The position numbers and the translations under genes are program-made. The notes under the pieces are model-generated. The model searched no databases. It had not been told where the DNA came from and saw nothing but the letters and a program-made list of their open reading frames with translations. From positions 34,323-98,322 of the forward strand of contig JAFSEU010000004.1 in NCBI GenBank assembly GCA_017435565.1: a DNA stretch of 64,000 bases, written 5' to 3'. Positions 1 through 8,889 of this stretch are shown here, piece by piece (position 1 is the first letter of the stretch; each line of letters begins with the position of its first letter). The stretch is from Oscillospiraceae bacterium. GTDB lineage: Bacteria > Bacillota > Clostridia > Oscillospirales > Ruminococcaceae.

Positions 1-3000
1 AGGTATGCCCTCGGCAGTTTTGCCTATGTTTACCCATTCAGGCTCAATATCAATAATCCTATCACGCTTTTGCAAAAAGATGATATCTGATGTGACCTCT
101 GTGCCTGCGTTGCTCTTAAATGCGTTATTTGGCAGTCTTATTGCTCCAAGCAGCTCGGCTCTCTGAGCAAGATATTTTCTGAACTGCGGATTTGCCTTGT
201 CCAGAGTGCCTTTCGAGGTTATAAAGGCAATAACACCGCCTGCACGCACCTTGTCAATGCTTTTTGCGAAAAAGTGGTCGTGAATATTGAGATTGAGTTT
301 GTTATAACGTTTTTCCGAGAGCTTGAACTGACCGAAAGGAACATTGCCGACAGCAACATCAAAAAAGTTATCGGGAAATGCTGTTTTCTCAAATCCCATA
401 ACTTGAATATCTGCATTTTGATATAGCTGTTTTGCAATGTTGCCGCTGATATTATCAATCTCAACGCCATACAGCTTGCTGCTGTTTCTCATATTTTCGG
501 GCATCATTCCGAAAAAGTTGCCTACACCCAAAGCCGGCTCCAATATGTTGCCACCATCAAAACCAAGCCTTTCAAGTCCGTCATATATAGCATTTATGAC
601 TATTGGCGAAGTATAATATGCGCTTAAGGTTGAAGCTCTTGCGTTTTCATAGTCTGCAGGTTCAAGCGACTTTATGAGTTGATTGTATTCATCTGACCAA
701 GCGCTGTTATTGCTGTCAAATGCCTGCTGCAGACCGCCCCAACCGACATATCGTGATAATATTTCTTGTTCCTCTGCAGTAGCAAGGCGATTCTGTGAGC
801 CGAGCTCATTAAGTAGCTTTATCGCTTCAATATTTGCTTTGAATTTTGCTTTTGCACCGCCCGTGCCGAGATTTTCGTCTGTTATAGTGAAATCTGTTTT
901 TGTATGTGTTTTTTTGTGCGCTGTTTCAATCGCATTGTCTTCAGCATTTACAGCATTAATGCTTTCTTCAGAAACGGTTTCATCAATGCCTAATGCCTTA
1001 TGCTCGATTTTTGCAGTAATCTCAGCAAGTGTATCACGCTCATCGGGCCGTAATAAAACGCTTGCGGGTATATTATTGGTTTTATTGCCCCATTTGTCCG
1101 GAATATAGAAAACGCTCCATTTGTTCCCGTCCGTTTCAAAAACAATACAGTTTTCGCTGTTTTCAAGCCTTTTTAAGCCGTTAAGTTCCAAACGTTGCCA
1201 CATTTCTTCGTTGGCATTGATTGCTGTCTGGGCAAGATATTTTCCGTTGTGTATCATATAAATATCAGCATTTGCAACGTCGAATTTATCGGCAGTAAAT
1301 TCAGCGTTGGGAGTGTCTGCGCCGTATTGCTTAAGAATATTTACGGAATGCTCTCTGTAAAAACTGTTGTCATTTTCTATATAGTACTTTGCAGATGATA
1401 TTCTATCTTCAATGTCATGTTCGGTAATATATTGATTAGCTCTTATGAGTTCAGATATTCTACTTGCAACGTTGTTCCAAGGGAGCATTTTGGAAAACTC
1501 TTTTCCGTCCTGCTTAAATCGCAGTGTTATACCCTTGCTGTTATGGCTTGAAAGATCTAATAATCCGCTGCCGCTGTGACCGCCGAGACCGTATTCTTTT
1601 TGAAGCATATTTGCAAACTCTCTGTTGCTTGGGTTATTATCACGGTAAAACTCGTAAATACGGAATTTTCCGTCTACAAATCCGCTGCCCCTCATAATAT
1701 CCGCAGTTATGACCGCTTCTATTTCGGGAGAGTTTTTTGTAACAACTGTCCTTCTGTTTGTTGGCGCAGTATCGTTTTCTTCAAAAAATGAGAGCTGAAC
1801 ATTTCCTGTATATCCGCCCTCAGCTTCGATACTCGGTTCTATGTCGATTTCTTCGCTGTTTTCATCGGAAACAAAAAAGGCAGCATCTTCTGACGCTGCC
1901 TTTGTATCACTTATGGTTAGTTGAATATCAGTTCCCTGCAGATTATTTCGTCCGCTATCTGCTGAATGTTGTTCATCATTCCCACCCATTTCATTTGGTC
2001 TTGAACTTTCATCTGTTCTGTCACTCCGTACTGCTCCTTCAGCTTCGGAATCAGATTGTCCAACATCAAGTGCGCTTCTTTGTCTGTCTGATGCAGATGT
2101 TCGTTCAGTTTGAATTGCACTTTCAGTCGCTGATACTCCAACGGCTTTTCGTTCTTCAGATAATTCTCCCTCATATGACCGTATTTGCCTATCACGTAGT
2201 TTGTCTGAGCTGTTGTCATATTCGGAATGTACGTCTGCGTTTCCTCGTCGAGAGTGTACCAAATCGTCTTGCCGTTGATTGTCTTGCTCATTTCCTTGGG
2301 AAATCTCTCGCTGTTGTTCATAGTATTTTCTCCTTTCACTTTTCAAAGTCAACTCAATATTCCTTAAAATCCTTTCGGATATTTCGCTTGTGCCGATACC
2401 GATAGTTTCTGCATAATTATCAAATGCTGACATATCTTTAAAATCACTCGGCTTATAGTGCATATCAGCGTCACAGCCACAGCGTACAAGCAGCGAATAT
2501 GCAATTGAATTTCGCATAATCTCAACTGCTTTTTCTTTTTGTGCCGTCTCAGTTATAAGGTTCAGATACTCGCAATCAGATGTTACGTTTGCATTTGCCA
2601 CCGTAATGAGAGCTGCAGACATATTTGATTGTGTCGTACCGAGTAAATCAAGCACAGCTTTTATATTGCTGTTATCAACCTGCCAAAAGAAAGGCTTTTT
2701 TGAACGTGCGTCCCTTGGCGCCGTGTCAGAATAATCAAATACATATCTCAGTTTGTTTCCGTTCAGCAAAGCTATGCCGTGTCTCCCGGGTATTACATAC
2801 CTGTTTGCTACATTTTCGTTTCTCCAGGTATTATACTCAGCGCAAGCAGTTGCATCGGGACGTTGTGCAAAAATCATTACTTGTTCCGAAAAGTTATATT
2901 TATAATTTTTTGAAGCTGTCTTCAGAAATGACTGATAATATTCGGGATCCTTGGTCATTCTGTTTAAAGTTTCCGTGTACAGCTCTTCGTAAAGCTTTAT

Positions 3001-3009
3001 TTTAGACAT
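1..3009 (-). CDS. ArdC-like / N6-adenine methylase-like giant ICE protein, C-terminus off window
   Basis: The frame is open from an ATG at 3009 to the window edge, about 1003 codons. It begins MSKIKLYEELYTETLNRM and has three visible parts. Residues ~1-200 resemble the ArdC/DUF1738-type single-strand DNA binding domain (FSEQVMIFAQRPDA). Residues ~230-400 are a hydrophilic, low-complexity linker. The region after ~residue 690 is a class I methyltransferase-like domain with SAM motif I EPALGVGNFFG and a degenerate motif IV GNVPFG. In the family such proteins continue into a SNF2-type helicase and reach 2000 or more residues; that part is not visible. The role in conjugation is not established, but anti-restriction or DNA processing is often proposed. 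The linker overlaps the nested tnpV frame (1917-2321). The gene follows the 3027-3566 gene with an 18-bp gap, suggesting one operon. Confidence 0.85.
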   Translation of the reverse strand, partial: MSKIKLYEELYTETLNRMTKDPEYYQSFLKTASKNYKYNFSEQVMIFAQRPDATACAEYNTWRNENVANRYVIPGRHGIALLNGNKLRYVFDYSDTAPRDARSKKPFFWQVDNSNIKAVLDLLGTTQSNMSAALITVANANVTSDCEYLNLITETAQKEKAVEIMRNSIAYSLLVRCGCDADMHYKPSDFKDMSAFDNYAETIGIGTSEISERILRNIELTLKSERRKYYEQQREISQGNEQDNQRQDDLVHSRRGNADVHSEYDNSSDKLRDRQIRSYEGELSEERKAVGVSATESAIQTERTSASDRQRSALDVGQSDSEAEGAVRSDRTDESSRPNEMGGNDEQHSADSGRNNLQGTDIQLTISDTKAASEDAAFFVSDENSEEIDIEPSIEAEGGYTGNVQLSFFEENDTAPTNRRTVVTKNSPEIEAVITADIMRGSGFVDGKFRIYEFYRDNNPSNREFANMLQKEYGLGGHSGSGLLDLSSHNSKGITLRFKQDGKEFSKMLPWNNVASRISELIRANQYITEHDIEDRISSAKYYIENDNSFYREHSVNILKQYGADTPNAEFTADKFDVANADIYMIHNGKYLAQTAINANEEMWQRLELNGLKRLENSENCIVFETDGNKWSVFYIPDKWGNKTNNIPASVLLRPDERDTLAEITAKIEHKALGIDETVSEESINAVNAEDNAIETAHKKTHTKTDFTITDENLGTGGAKAKFKANIEAIKLLNELGSQNRLATAEEQEILSRYVGWGGLQQAFDSNNSAWSDEYNQLIKSLEPADYENARASTLSAYYTSPIVINAIYDGLERLGFDGGNILEPALGVGNFFGMMPENMRNSSKLYGVEIDNISGNIAKQLYQNADIQVMGFEKTAFPDNFFDVAVGNVPFGQFKLSEKRYNKLNLNIHDHFFAKSIDKVRAGGVIAFITSKGTLDKANPQFRKYLAQRAELLGAIRLPNNAFKSNAGTEVTSDIIFLQKRDRIIDIEPEWVNIGKTAEGIP
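1917..2321 (-). CDS. tnpV: TnpV-family protein nested out of frame in the giant ICE gene
   Basis: This 134-residue frame lies on the same strand as the giant ArdC/methylase gene but in another frame, entirely inside that gene's linker. It begins MNNSERFPKEMSKTING and its C-terminal half matches the TnpV family (transposon-encoded protein first named in Tn4451), with TEQMKVQDQMKWV followed by MNNIQQIADEI and an RELIFN end. An ATG at 2321 is preceded by AAAGGAG with 8-nt spacing, so it looks translatable by itself. TnpV function is not known; an excisionase-like or regulatory role has been suggested. A longer GTG start at 2339 is possible but lacks a good ribosome site. The overlap means the methylase linker is an overprint of tnpV, or the reverse. 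Confidence 0.75.
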   Translation of the reverse strand: MNNSERFPKEMSKTINGKTIWYTLDEETQTYIPNMTTAQTNYVIGKYGHMRENYLKNEKPLEYQRLKVQFKLNEHLHQTDKEAHLMLDNLIPKLKEQYGVTEQMKVQDQMKWVGMMNNIQQIADEIICRELIFN

Positions 3010-3026
3010 CTTTGTCACCTCACTTT

Positions 3027-3566
3027 TTAACTCACCACAACCTCACCGTCTTTGATTTCCACAAACACCGCAGTTCTGAGCGTTTCACCGCCTGCTTTCG
3101 CGCCGCTGAATTTCGTGCTGTGTAAAAGAAGCTTTTCAAAATCGTCTGCCTTGGCTCGAAAATAGGTAGGCTCTTTTTCCAAAAATGCGCCTTCTCCCAT
3201 TTCGACAAGCGGCTCAATCTCCTTTTCGAGTCTTGAAAATATCAGCGTTTTACCATTATCAAGCGTGCCTAAAATCCGCAAATTGTGCTCGTTTGCCTTC
3301 TGATCAAGCGCTATGTACGGTTTTAAAAGCTCTCTTGCAGCAGAATCCATCGGTTTTAGAACGTCACGTTCAACAAAAGTTCCGCACTCCATATAGTCAA
3401 CATCATCAAGCTTGTATTGCGCATAAAGCGTTTCAAACGTGTGCTCATTGGTAAAAAACACATACAGCGTTTTGCCGATGCCGACGTAATACCTTTCCTC
3501 GTTCTGGTTTGAAGGGTCCATATATATTTCGTCACCCTCCATAAAATACTTCTTCTCTTTTACCAT
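3027..3566 (-). CDS. Hypothetical ICE protein, 179 aa
   Basis: I do not recognise a family. The protein is acidic, soluble and has no signal peptide or membrane segment. It begins MVKEKKYFMEGDEIYMD and has an ATG preceded by a near-perfect TAAGGAGGAAT ribosome site. It sits between the relaxase gene (24 bp upstream) and the giant ArdC/methylase gene (18 bp downstream), all on one strand, so it is probably cotranscribed with the DNA-processing genes of the element. A regulatory or accessory relaxosome role would fit the place but is only inference. Confidence 0.75.
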   Translation of the reverse strand: MVKEKKYFMEGDEIYMDPSNQNEERYYVGIGKTLYVFFTNEHTFETLYAQYKLDDVDYMECGTFVERDVLKPMDSAARELLKPYIALDQKANEHNLRILGTLDNGKTLIFSRLEKEIEPLVEMGEGAFLEKEPTYFRAKADDFEKLLLHSTKFSGAKAGGETLRTAVFVEIKDGEVVVS

Positions 3567-3589
3567 AATATTCCTCCTTAAAGCCTTGT

Positions 3590-6500
3590 TTAATATTCAA
3601 ATCCGCTGTAACTTTCCTCATTTTCAGCGGATATATTTTTGTTATGTGCCTTAGATATTGCCTTGCTGTATGCTTTACTGCGGTTTTGCTCTTTGCTTTG
3701 CGTATTCGCTTTGCTGTGCTGTGATGCCGAACTTGCCATCATCATTGCAAGCCGAAACAGCATCATTTTTGATGAATATTCCATTTGACTGTGTTTTTGC
3801 TGTGTATTATTTTCAGCATAAAAAACGGCTGTGTTCTGCACAGGGCTTGCTTCATATTCTTTCGGCTCAAAAAGTGCTTTTCGGGTATAATCGGTGAGCT
3901 TTTGCGCTGTGCTTTCATCGAACCTTTCGCAATACAGCCTGTATTGCTCGGAAATGACCTTTTCAAAAGCATTGGCGGTATCTTGGTTGTTTATCACCAC
4001 GTTCTGCAGTATAGTGTTAAGTGTTGCCTTTTCTTCGGTATTGAGAAGTTGAAACGGTCTGCCGTTAGCGATTGATTTTATGTAGCTCTTGTCCTGCAAT
4101 GATAGGGCATTGCGCAACGCACATTTTAGCTCGGCTACGCTCTCATTTTGCTTCAGCACCTGACTATGCGTGCGCTGCATTACGTTTTCTGCCGCTGAAA
4201 ATATGGTATTGTAATGAGACTGAAGCTCGCCGTTTGTGCCGTTGAAGAAATGCTCTCTGAAATCGGGCGACAGTTGCTTCGGATAGCACTTTTCATCGTA
4301 TTTATACGCATTTTCAAGCAAATTTACCGTGTTTTGCAAAATCACGCTTTCACCGTGCGCCTGATTAAAAATATCCCTTGCAGCAAACTGCAGAGCTTTC
4401 GGCATAACTGCAATTCTCGGCTGATATTCTTTAAGCTCATCGGGTGTTAATTTCAAGCTCGCTTTGTATTCTTGGTGCGCCTCATTAAGCTCGATGAGCT
4501 TCTTTACATATTTCTCATTTGCAAGCTCTCTGTATGCCGCCTTGTTCACAGCCTTTGAAGCTTCTTTGCACCGCTTTATTCTCGCATTGTATTGCAGAGC
4601 CTGTGCCCTGTGCGACAAAAACAGTACGGTACTTTGCATTTTGCCGTACCTTTCGGGAGTGAAAATATGTTTGCGGATATCATCAAGTATTTTCATTCGC
4701 TCAGAGGAATCTCCAAAGCTATCTGCGACTATATTTTCAAGTCTTTGATTAAATTGTTCAAGTGCCTGTCTGCCCGAACTGTCGGCAAGGCACATTCGCA
4801 TAGCGTCGTTGACAGCGCATTCCTGCACCTCATCACATTCGCTGTATTTCTTTGGGAACTCTGACATACCGCATATGGCATATTCAAGGAAATTTTGGCT
4901 CTGATTATCAAAGCTCTCGGTAATTGCCTTGTACACGGCAGAATTCACGCTATCAATATTCGCCTTCTCGCAAAGTGCGTTTGAGATAACCTCATCACCG
5001 TTTTGACTTATCCATTTCAATATTGCTTTTTCGCTTGTATCCTCGATTTTAAGATCGGAAAGTCTTTGGCACAGCTCGCTCAGAGCGGCCTTTGTATCAA
5101 TTGACAGCGAAGCAATATTCAGCTCAAAATCAGCTACATTCAAAGCTTTATTCACTTTTAAAACCTTATCGAAAACATCCTTGTTTTCATTGACGGCTAA
5201 TTGCAAAGCGCTGTATTTTTGAGCATAGAGCTTTGCAATTTCAGGGTCTATCTTCCTCTGAATAGCTTTTGTGGTTTTTTCTTTTGTGCCGGCATTGTTT
5301 ACACTTACAACCGCTTCTTCATCGAACAGCTCATAGCGTTTCGGCAAAATGCCGTCAACAGCGGCTTTTGTTGCAAATTCAGCGTTGTAAATCTGCTTTG
5401 CTTTTCCGCCTTCTGTAATCAGAAACGCCCTTGCGCTGTCTTGGGCGTTATGCAGTAATATTACGCTACCGATTGCCTTTTCACCCAACGTGTCATAAAA
5501 GGTCTCGGCGGCAGATGCGGCAGTAGAATACAGACTGCTTTGTTTATTGGCCGTCAAGCAAGCTCTGTGAGTGTAATGCGCTACGTTGATATTGTCGATA
5601 TCTGCAAATTCATCGGGAGTATACAGGCTCAGCTTCAGATCAGAAGACATCAATCTTTGATTCAAAAGCTTGTTTGTCAGCTTTAAATACTGCCTGTCAA
5701 ACTCCTTTTCAACCTGTGCCGTATCATCAAGCCAACTGAGCTTTGCGGCCATAGCTTTTGCAATATCCTGTGCATTGTCCTTTATCAATGCGCATTCATT
5801 GTACGAAATCTTGTCCGAATCAAGCCTATTTTCGGCATATGAGCAAACTGAAGGGATAATATCCCAAAGGCTCTGCGACAGCACATAATTTGCACACTCA
5901 GGGTTTGCCGCACTCACTTTTGCTGCGTACTCGACAATGATGTTGTGCAAGCGTTTGTCGTCGCTTTTCTGCGGCTCAAAAAAGCGTTTTTCCCATTCAT
6001 CCATACGCACCTTTATCTTTTCCTCATCATCATTGTACGCCCGCACAAATTCCTCCTGGTTTTTCTTTAGCTGTGTGTATATCTGATTTATGTATTTGTC
6101 CGATTTTACAGCGCATTTCAAAAGGTCATTGATTTTTGACTTAACGCCCGAGGGCTGATACTCATAGTATTTTCTGCCTTTTGAATCAAGCATAATGTTT
6201 GAAATTTCAGAGAAGCTATCAATCAATTCGGGCGAGGGTATATGCTTTTTCTGCGCAATTGCAATGCACTTTTGCCGCAAGGTTTCCTGCATTTGAGTTC
6301 GCATTTGGTTCTTATTCACCTTGATATGCTCCAAATCGCCCCGAAAGATTTCGTTTGTGAACAGCGATTTTATGCGTTCTGTACGGTCAATCAGAGCGTC
6401 CGTTCCCTTGAAATGACCCTCTCTTGAATCCCTCGAATACACAAAAAGATGAATGTGCGGATGATGGTCTTTGTCGTGATACGAAGCATTGACTACAATA

Positions 6501-7060
6501 TTTTCAAGGCTGATATTATGCAGCTTTGCGATATCGGGCAGCTTTGCGGCGATTAAAGTCTGCCACGCCTGCGGATTATCATACCCTAAGCGCTCAGCGT
6601 CGGAACGTTCCAAAGACACAATATGCGACCATTTGATGCTATCAAAATGTTCCTGTGCACATCTGACAGCTTCATTCTCGTCCATTGCGCCGAACTGATT
6701 GAAAAGCCCCTTTGAGGACGGTCGGTTTGCGATATATTTAAGCCACTTGTCAGTTTGAAATTCACGTTCGATATTATCATCGGTATATATTTCTGTCTGA
6801 TAGTGTTCCTCTACGCTTTTTTCGGCATATTTCAGCGCAAAACGCTCTACTGTTGTGGTTACCGTTTTACCGTTTTCAAGCTGCAGCTTTAATTCCTTAT
6901 CGGGAGCAAGCTTTAGAATTTCCTCGGTTGTCATAGCTCGTAAAGTGCCGTCAGGGTCTACCGCCATTTGCGCTTCAACCTTGCTGTCACAGTAGGTTAT
7001 GAGGTTGACAAAATGCTTCAGGCTCTTTACATACGAGGATTTCAATATCACAAGCGGCAT
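3590..7060 (-). CDS. MobL-family relaxase (MOB-type DNA nickase)
   Basis: A 1156-residue protein that should nick the element at oriT and lead the strand into the recipient. The N-terminal ~270 residues hold the relaxase domain. The metal-binding motif HPHIHLF (about residue 205) follows HDKDH, and the HIVSLERSDAERLG segment is typical of the Gram-positive MobL/MOBL relaxases. The rest is long, charged and probably helical, with a Gln/Ser/Lys-rich end. It is followed by the 179-residue hypothetical and the giant methylase gene, and is preceded by a bidirectional terminator at 7133-7173, so a relaxase operon probably begins just upstream of 7060. No oriT was recognised; the 7061-7132 gap is a candidate. 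Confidence 0.9.
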   Translation of the reverse strand: MPLVILKSSYVKSLKHFVNLITYCDSKVEAQMAVDPDGTLRAMTTEEILKLAPDKELKLQLENGKTVTTTVERFALKYAEKSVEEHYQTEIYTDDNIEREFQTDKWLKYIANRPSSKGLFNQFGAMDENEAVRCAQEHFDSIKWSHIVSLERSDAERLGYDNPQAWQTLIAAKLPDIAKLHNISLENIVVNASYHDKDHHPHIHLFVYSRDSREGHFKGTDALIDRTERIKSLFTNEIFRGDLEHIKVNKNQMRTQMQETLRQKCIAIAQKKHIPSPELIDSFSEISNIMLDSKGRKYYEYQPSGVKSKINDLLKCAVKSDKYINQIYTQLKKNQEEFVRAYNDDEEKIKVRMDEWEKRFFEPQKSDDKRLHNIIVEYAAKVSAANPECANYVLSQSLWDIIPSVCSYAENRLDSDKISYNECALIKDNAQDIAKAMAAKLSWLDDTAQVEKEFDRQYLKLTNKLLNQRLMSSDLKLSLYTPDEFADIDNINVAHYTHRACLTANKQSSLYSTAASAAETFYDTLGEKAIGSVILLHNAQDSARAFLITEGGKAKQIYNAEFATKAAVDGILPKRYELFDEEAVVSVNNAGTKEKTTKAIQRKIDPEIAKLYAQKYSALQLAVNENKDVFDKVLKVNKALNVADFELNIASLSIDTKAALSELCQRLSDLKIEDTSEKAILKWISQNGDEVISNALCEKANIDSVNSAVYKAITESFDNQSQNFLEYAICGMSEFPKKYSECDEVQECAVNDAMRMCLADSSGRQALEQFNQRLENIVADSFGDSSERMKILDDIRKHIFTPERYGKMQSTVLFLSHRAQALQYNARIKRCKEASKAVNKAAYRELANEKYVKKLIELNEAHQEYKASLKLTPDELKEYQPRIAVMPKALQFAARDIFNQAHGESVILQNTVNLLENAYKYDEKCYPKQLSPDFREHFFNGTNGELQSHYNTIFSAAENVMQRTHSQVLKQNESVAELKCALRNALSLQDKSYIKSIANGRPFQLLNTEEKATLNTILQNVVINNQDTANAFEKVISEQYRLYCERFDESTAQKLTDYTRKALFEPKEYEASPVQNTAVFYAENNTQQKHSQMEYSSKMMLFRLAMMMASSASQHSKANTQSKEQNRSKAYSKAISKAHNKNISAENEESYSGFEY

Positions 7061-7132
7061 TTTCCTTTGCTCCTTTACTATATATTATTTCCGGCGAAAC
7101 ATCAAGCGTTTGCTGTACGGTATTTCGGACAC

Positions 7133-7173
7133 AAAAAATCACCTTGAAACAAAAATTTCAAGGTGATTTTTCC
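7133..7173. terminator. Bidirectional intrinsic terminator
   Basis: An 11-bp perfect stem, TCACCTTGAAA and TTTCAAGGTGA, with a short A-rich loop, flanked by six A on the left and TTTTT on the right. It separates the dockerin gene from the relaxase gene. Confidence 0.8.
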
Positions 7174-7224
7174 TATTCACTCATTATCTGAGTTTGCCAT
7201 CGCAGAATTTACGCTGTCTTTATA

Positions 7225-7887
7225 TTATGACCAGAAGCTTGTAAGTGTGCCTACCGAAAACCTTCCGACCATAGTTGCATCAAGCGCATCGATACTGCCG
7301 TCAAAATTTACATCTGCCGCACGCAGGGCATTTCCGGATAACGAAAGTGAGCCGACAGCATACAAAGCAATAATTTCTGCATCAATTTCCGTAACCTGAC
7401 CGTCAAAGGTAACGTCACCCATAAGGTAGCAGTTCACCGAAACATAATCCTCGCTGACATTTGTTCCGTCGGCAAGCTTCAGGTAGCTGTATGTGACATC
7501 AAAATAATTTGTCGCATCATCAAGATTGTATGATGAATCGAAACGGATTTGAGCAATCTGACCCTGTGATGTAATAGCATTGGTTGTGTCATAATACTCA
7601 CAGCAGACAAGTCCGTCATACTGCTTGTAGCCATCCCATCCTGTGCTTGCGTCAGAGATTGCCGAGCCTTCCAGAATGCTGTTGAATTCAAGCATATTGA
7701 TGTTGTATGTAGTTGTAATTGCGGCGTTAGCAATATTTGAATTTGCGGCAACGTTGATTTCAACAACATAGTTGTTTGTAACATTGTTTGCGGTAGGGGT
7801 GCTCTCTGCGCTTGCAGTTATAGAAAACGCATTCAGAGAAAGCATTGCAGCGGCGGTTAACATCGAAATAATTCTTGATTTTTTCAT
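7225..7887 (-). CDS. Secreted cohesin-like plus dockerin protein, copy 1
   Basis: A 220-residue exported protein. Residues 1-27 form a signal peptide ending ASA-E. Residues ~37-155 look like a cohesin-type beta sandwich (VVEINVAANSNIANAAITTT). Residues ~156-216 form a type I dockerin with two calcium loops, GDVTFDGQVTEID and ADVNFDGSIDALD. Dockerins bind cohesins in cellulosome-like assemblies on the cell surface, so a protein carrying both could link scaffold units. The ATG has an AAAGGAG site at normal spacing. It is a tandem duplicate of the 7976-8635 gene: the first ~155 residues are nearly identical and the dockerins have diverged. No polysaccharide-degrading domain is present. Confidence 0.85.
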   Translation of the reverse strand: MKKSRIISMLTAAAMLSLNAFSITASAESTPTANNVTNNYVVEINVAANSNIANAAITTTYNINMLEFNSILEGSAISDASTGWDGYKQYDGLVCCEYYDTTNAITSQGQIAQIRFDSSYNLDDATNYFDVTYSYLKLADGTNVSEDYVSVNCYLMGDVTFDGQVTEIDAEIIALYAVGSLSLSGNALRAADVNFDGSIDALDATMVGRFSVGTLTSFWS

Positions 7888-7975
7888 ATTTCTTACTCCT
7901 TTAAATTTTACATATGTTATTCAAAATATCTTACATTAAAATTTATATGCTTGCAAAGTGATTGTTGCATCCTGA

Positions 7976-8635
7976 TTACCAGAAGCTGACGACTTCTCCT
8001 GTTGCGTGTCTTGCAACCCAGGTCGCATCAACAATATTAACTATGCCGTCAAAATTGACATCTGATGCAACCAAAGCGTTTCCGGTCAATGTGACAGAAT
8101 GGACATAGTGCTCACCGATGAGTGTGGCGTCATCTTGTGTTACCTGTCCGTCAAGGTTTGCGTCACCCATAAGGTAGCAGTTCACCGAAACATAATCCTC
8201 GCTGACATTCGTTCCGTCAGCAAGCTTCAGGTAGCTGTATGTGACATCAAAATAATTTGTCACATCATCAAGATTATATGCTGAATTAAAGCGGATTTGA
8301 GCAATCTGACCCTGTGATGTAATAGCATTGGTTGTGTCATAATACTCACAGCAGACAAGTCCGTCATACTGCTTATATCCTTCCCATCCTGTGCTTGCAT
8401 CAGAAATTGCAGAGCCTTCCAGAATGCTGTTGAATTCAAGCATATTGATGTTGTATGTAGTTGTAATTGCAGCGTTAGCAATATTTGAATTTGCGGCAAC
8501 GTTAATTTCAACAACATAATTGTTTACGGCATTGTTCGGAACAAGTGTGTTCTCAGCGCTTGCTGTTATAGAAAACGCATTCAGAGAAAGCATTGCAGCG
8601 GCGGTTAACATCGATATAATTCTTGATTTTTTCAT
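7976..8635 (-). CDS. Secreted cohesin-like plus dockerin protein, copy 2
   Basis: A 219-residue paralogue of the downstream gene with the same layout: signal peptide to about residue 27, cohesin-like domain, then a C-terminal type I dockerin with loops GDANLDGQVTQDD and SDVNFDGIVNIVD. The two copies are nearly identical over the cohesin-like part and differ mainly in the dockerin and in a few residues after the signal peptide. The ATG follows AAAAGGAG. About 120 bp upstream lies one copy of a 112-bp duplicated promoter-like region (8753-8864). An 88-bp gap without a clear promoter separates it from copy 1, so both may be read from this upstream promoter. Confidence 0.85.
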   Translation of the reverse strand: MKKSRIISMLTAAAMLSLNAFSITASAENTLVPNNAVNNYVVEINVAANSNIANAAITTTYNINMLEFNSILEGSAISDASTGWEGYKQYDGLVCCEYYDTTNAITSQGQIAQIRFNSAYNLDDVTNYFDVTYSYLKLADGTNVSEDYVSVNCYLMGDANLDGQVTQDDATLIGEHYVHSVTLTGNALVASDVNFDGIVNIVDATWVARHATGEVVSFW

Positions 8636-8752
8636 AACAATCAGTTCTCCTTTTCACGATTTGATATTTGTTGCAGTGCTTGCAAAGTGTGGGTTGAATT
8701 TAATTAGCACATTGGAATCACCTCGGATATATGCACATAAGTGTTTCGGGCT

Positions 8753-8864
8753 TCTATTATATATATCGTCAGAAAATGCCAAAATGATTAAAAAAATTTC
8801 AGATTCCAAAAAACTTCTCTTTTTTAGACAAAATACACCCTATTTTGTTGTGCACAATCACGAC
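8753..8864 (-). repeat. 112-bp direct repeat A, promoter-like
   Basis: Nearly identical (about two mismatches) to 10,213-10,324, in the same orientation. Read on the minus strand it contains a T-run, AATCATTTTGGCA and a TATAAT -10 element followed by AGA, with ACGAT just before. It lies upstream of the dockerin copy 2 gene, as repeat B lies upstream of the Sel1 gene, so it is most likely a duplicated promoter region. A shorter related element lies at 28,888-28,934. Confidence 0.8.
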
Positions 8865-8889
8865 AGAGCGATGATTAACTAATATAGCA

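Noticed and set aside
683..1108. Plus-strand frames across 1-3000 (for example 683-1108 and 1758-2405)
   Set aside because: The minus-strand giant gene is open throughout with clear methylase and ArdC-like motifs; the plus frames are shadows.
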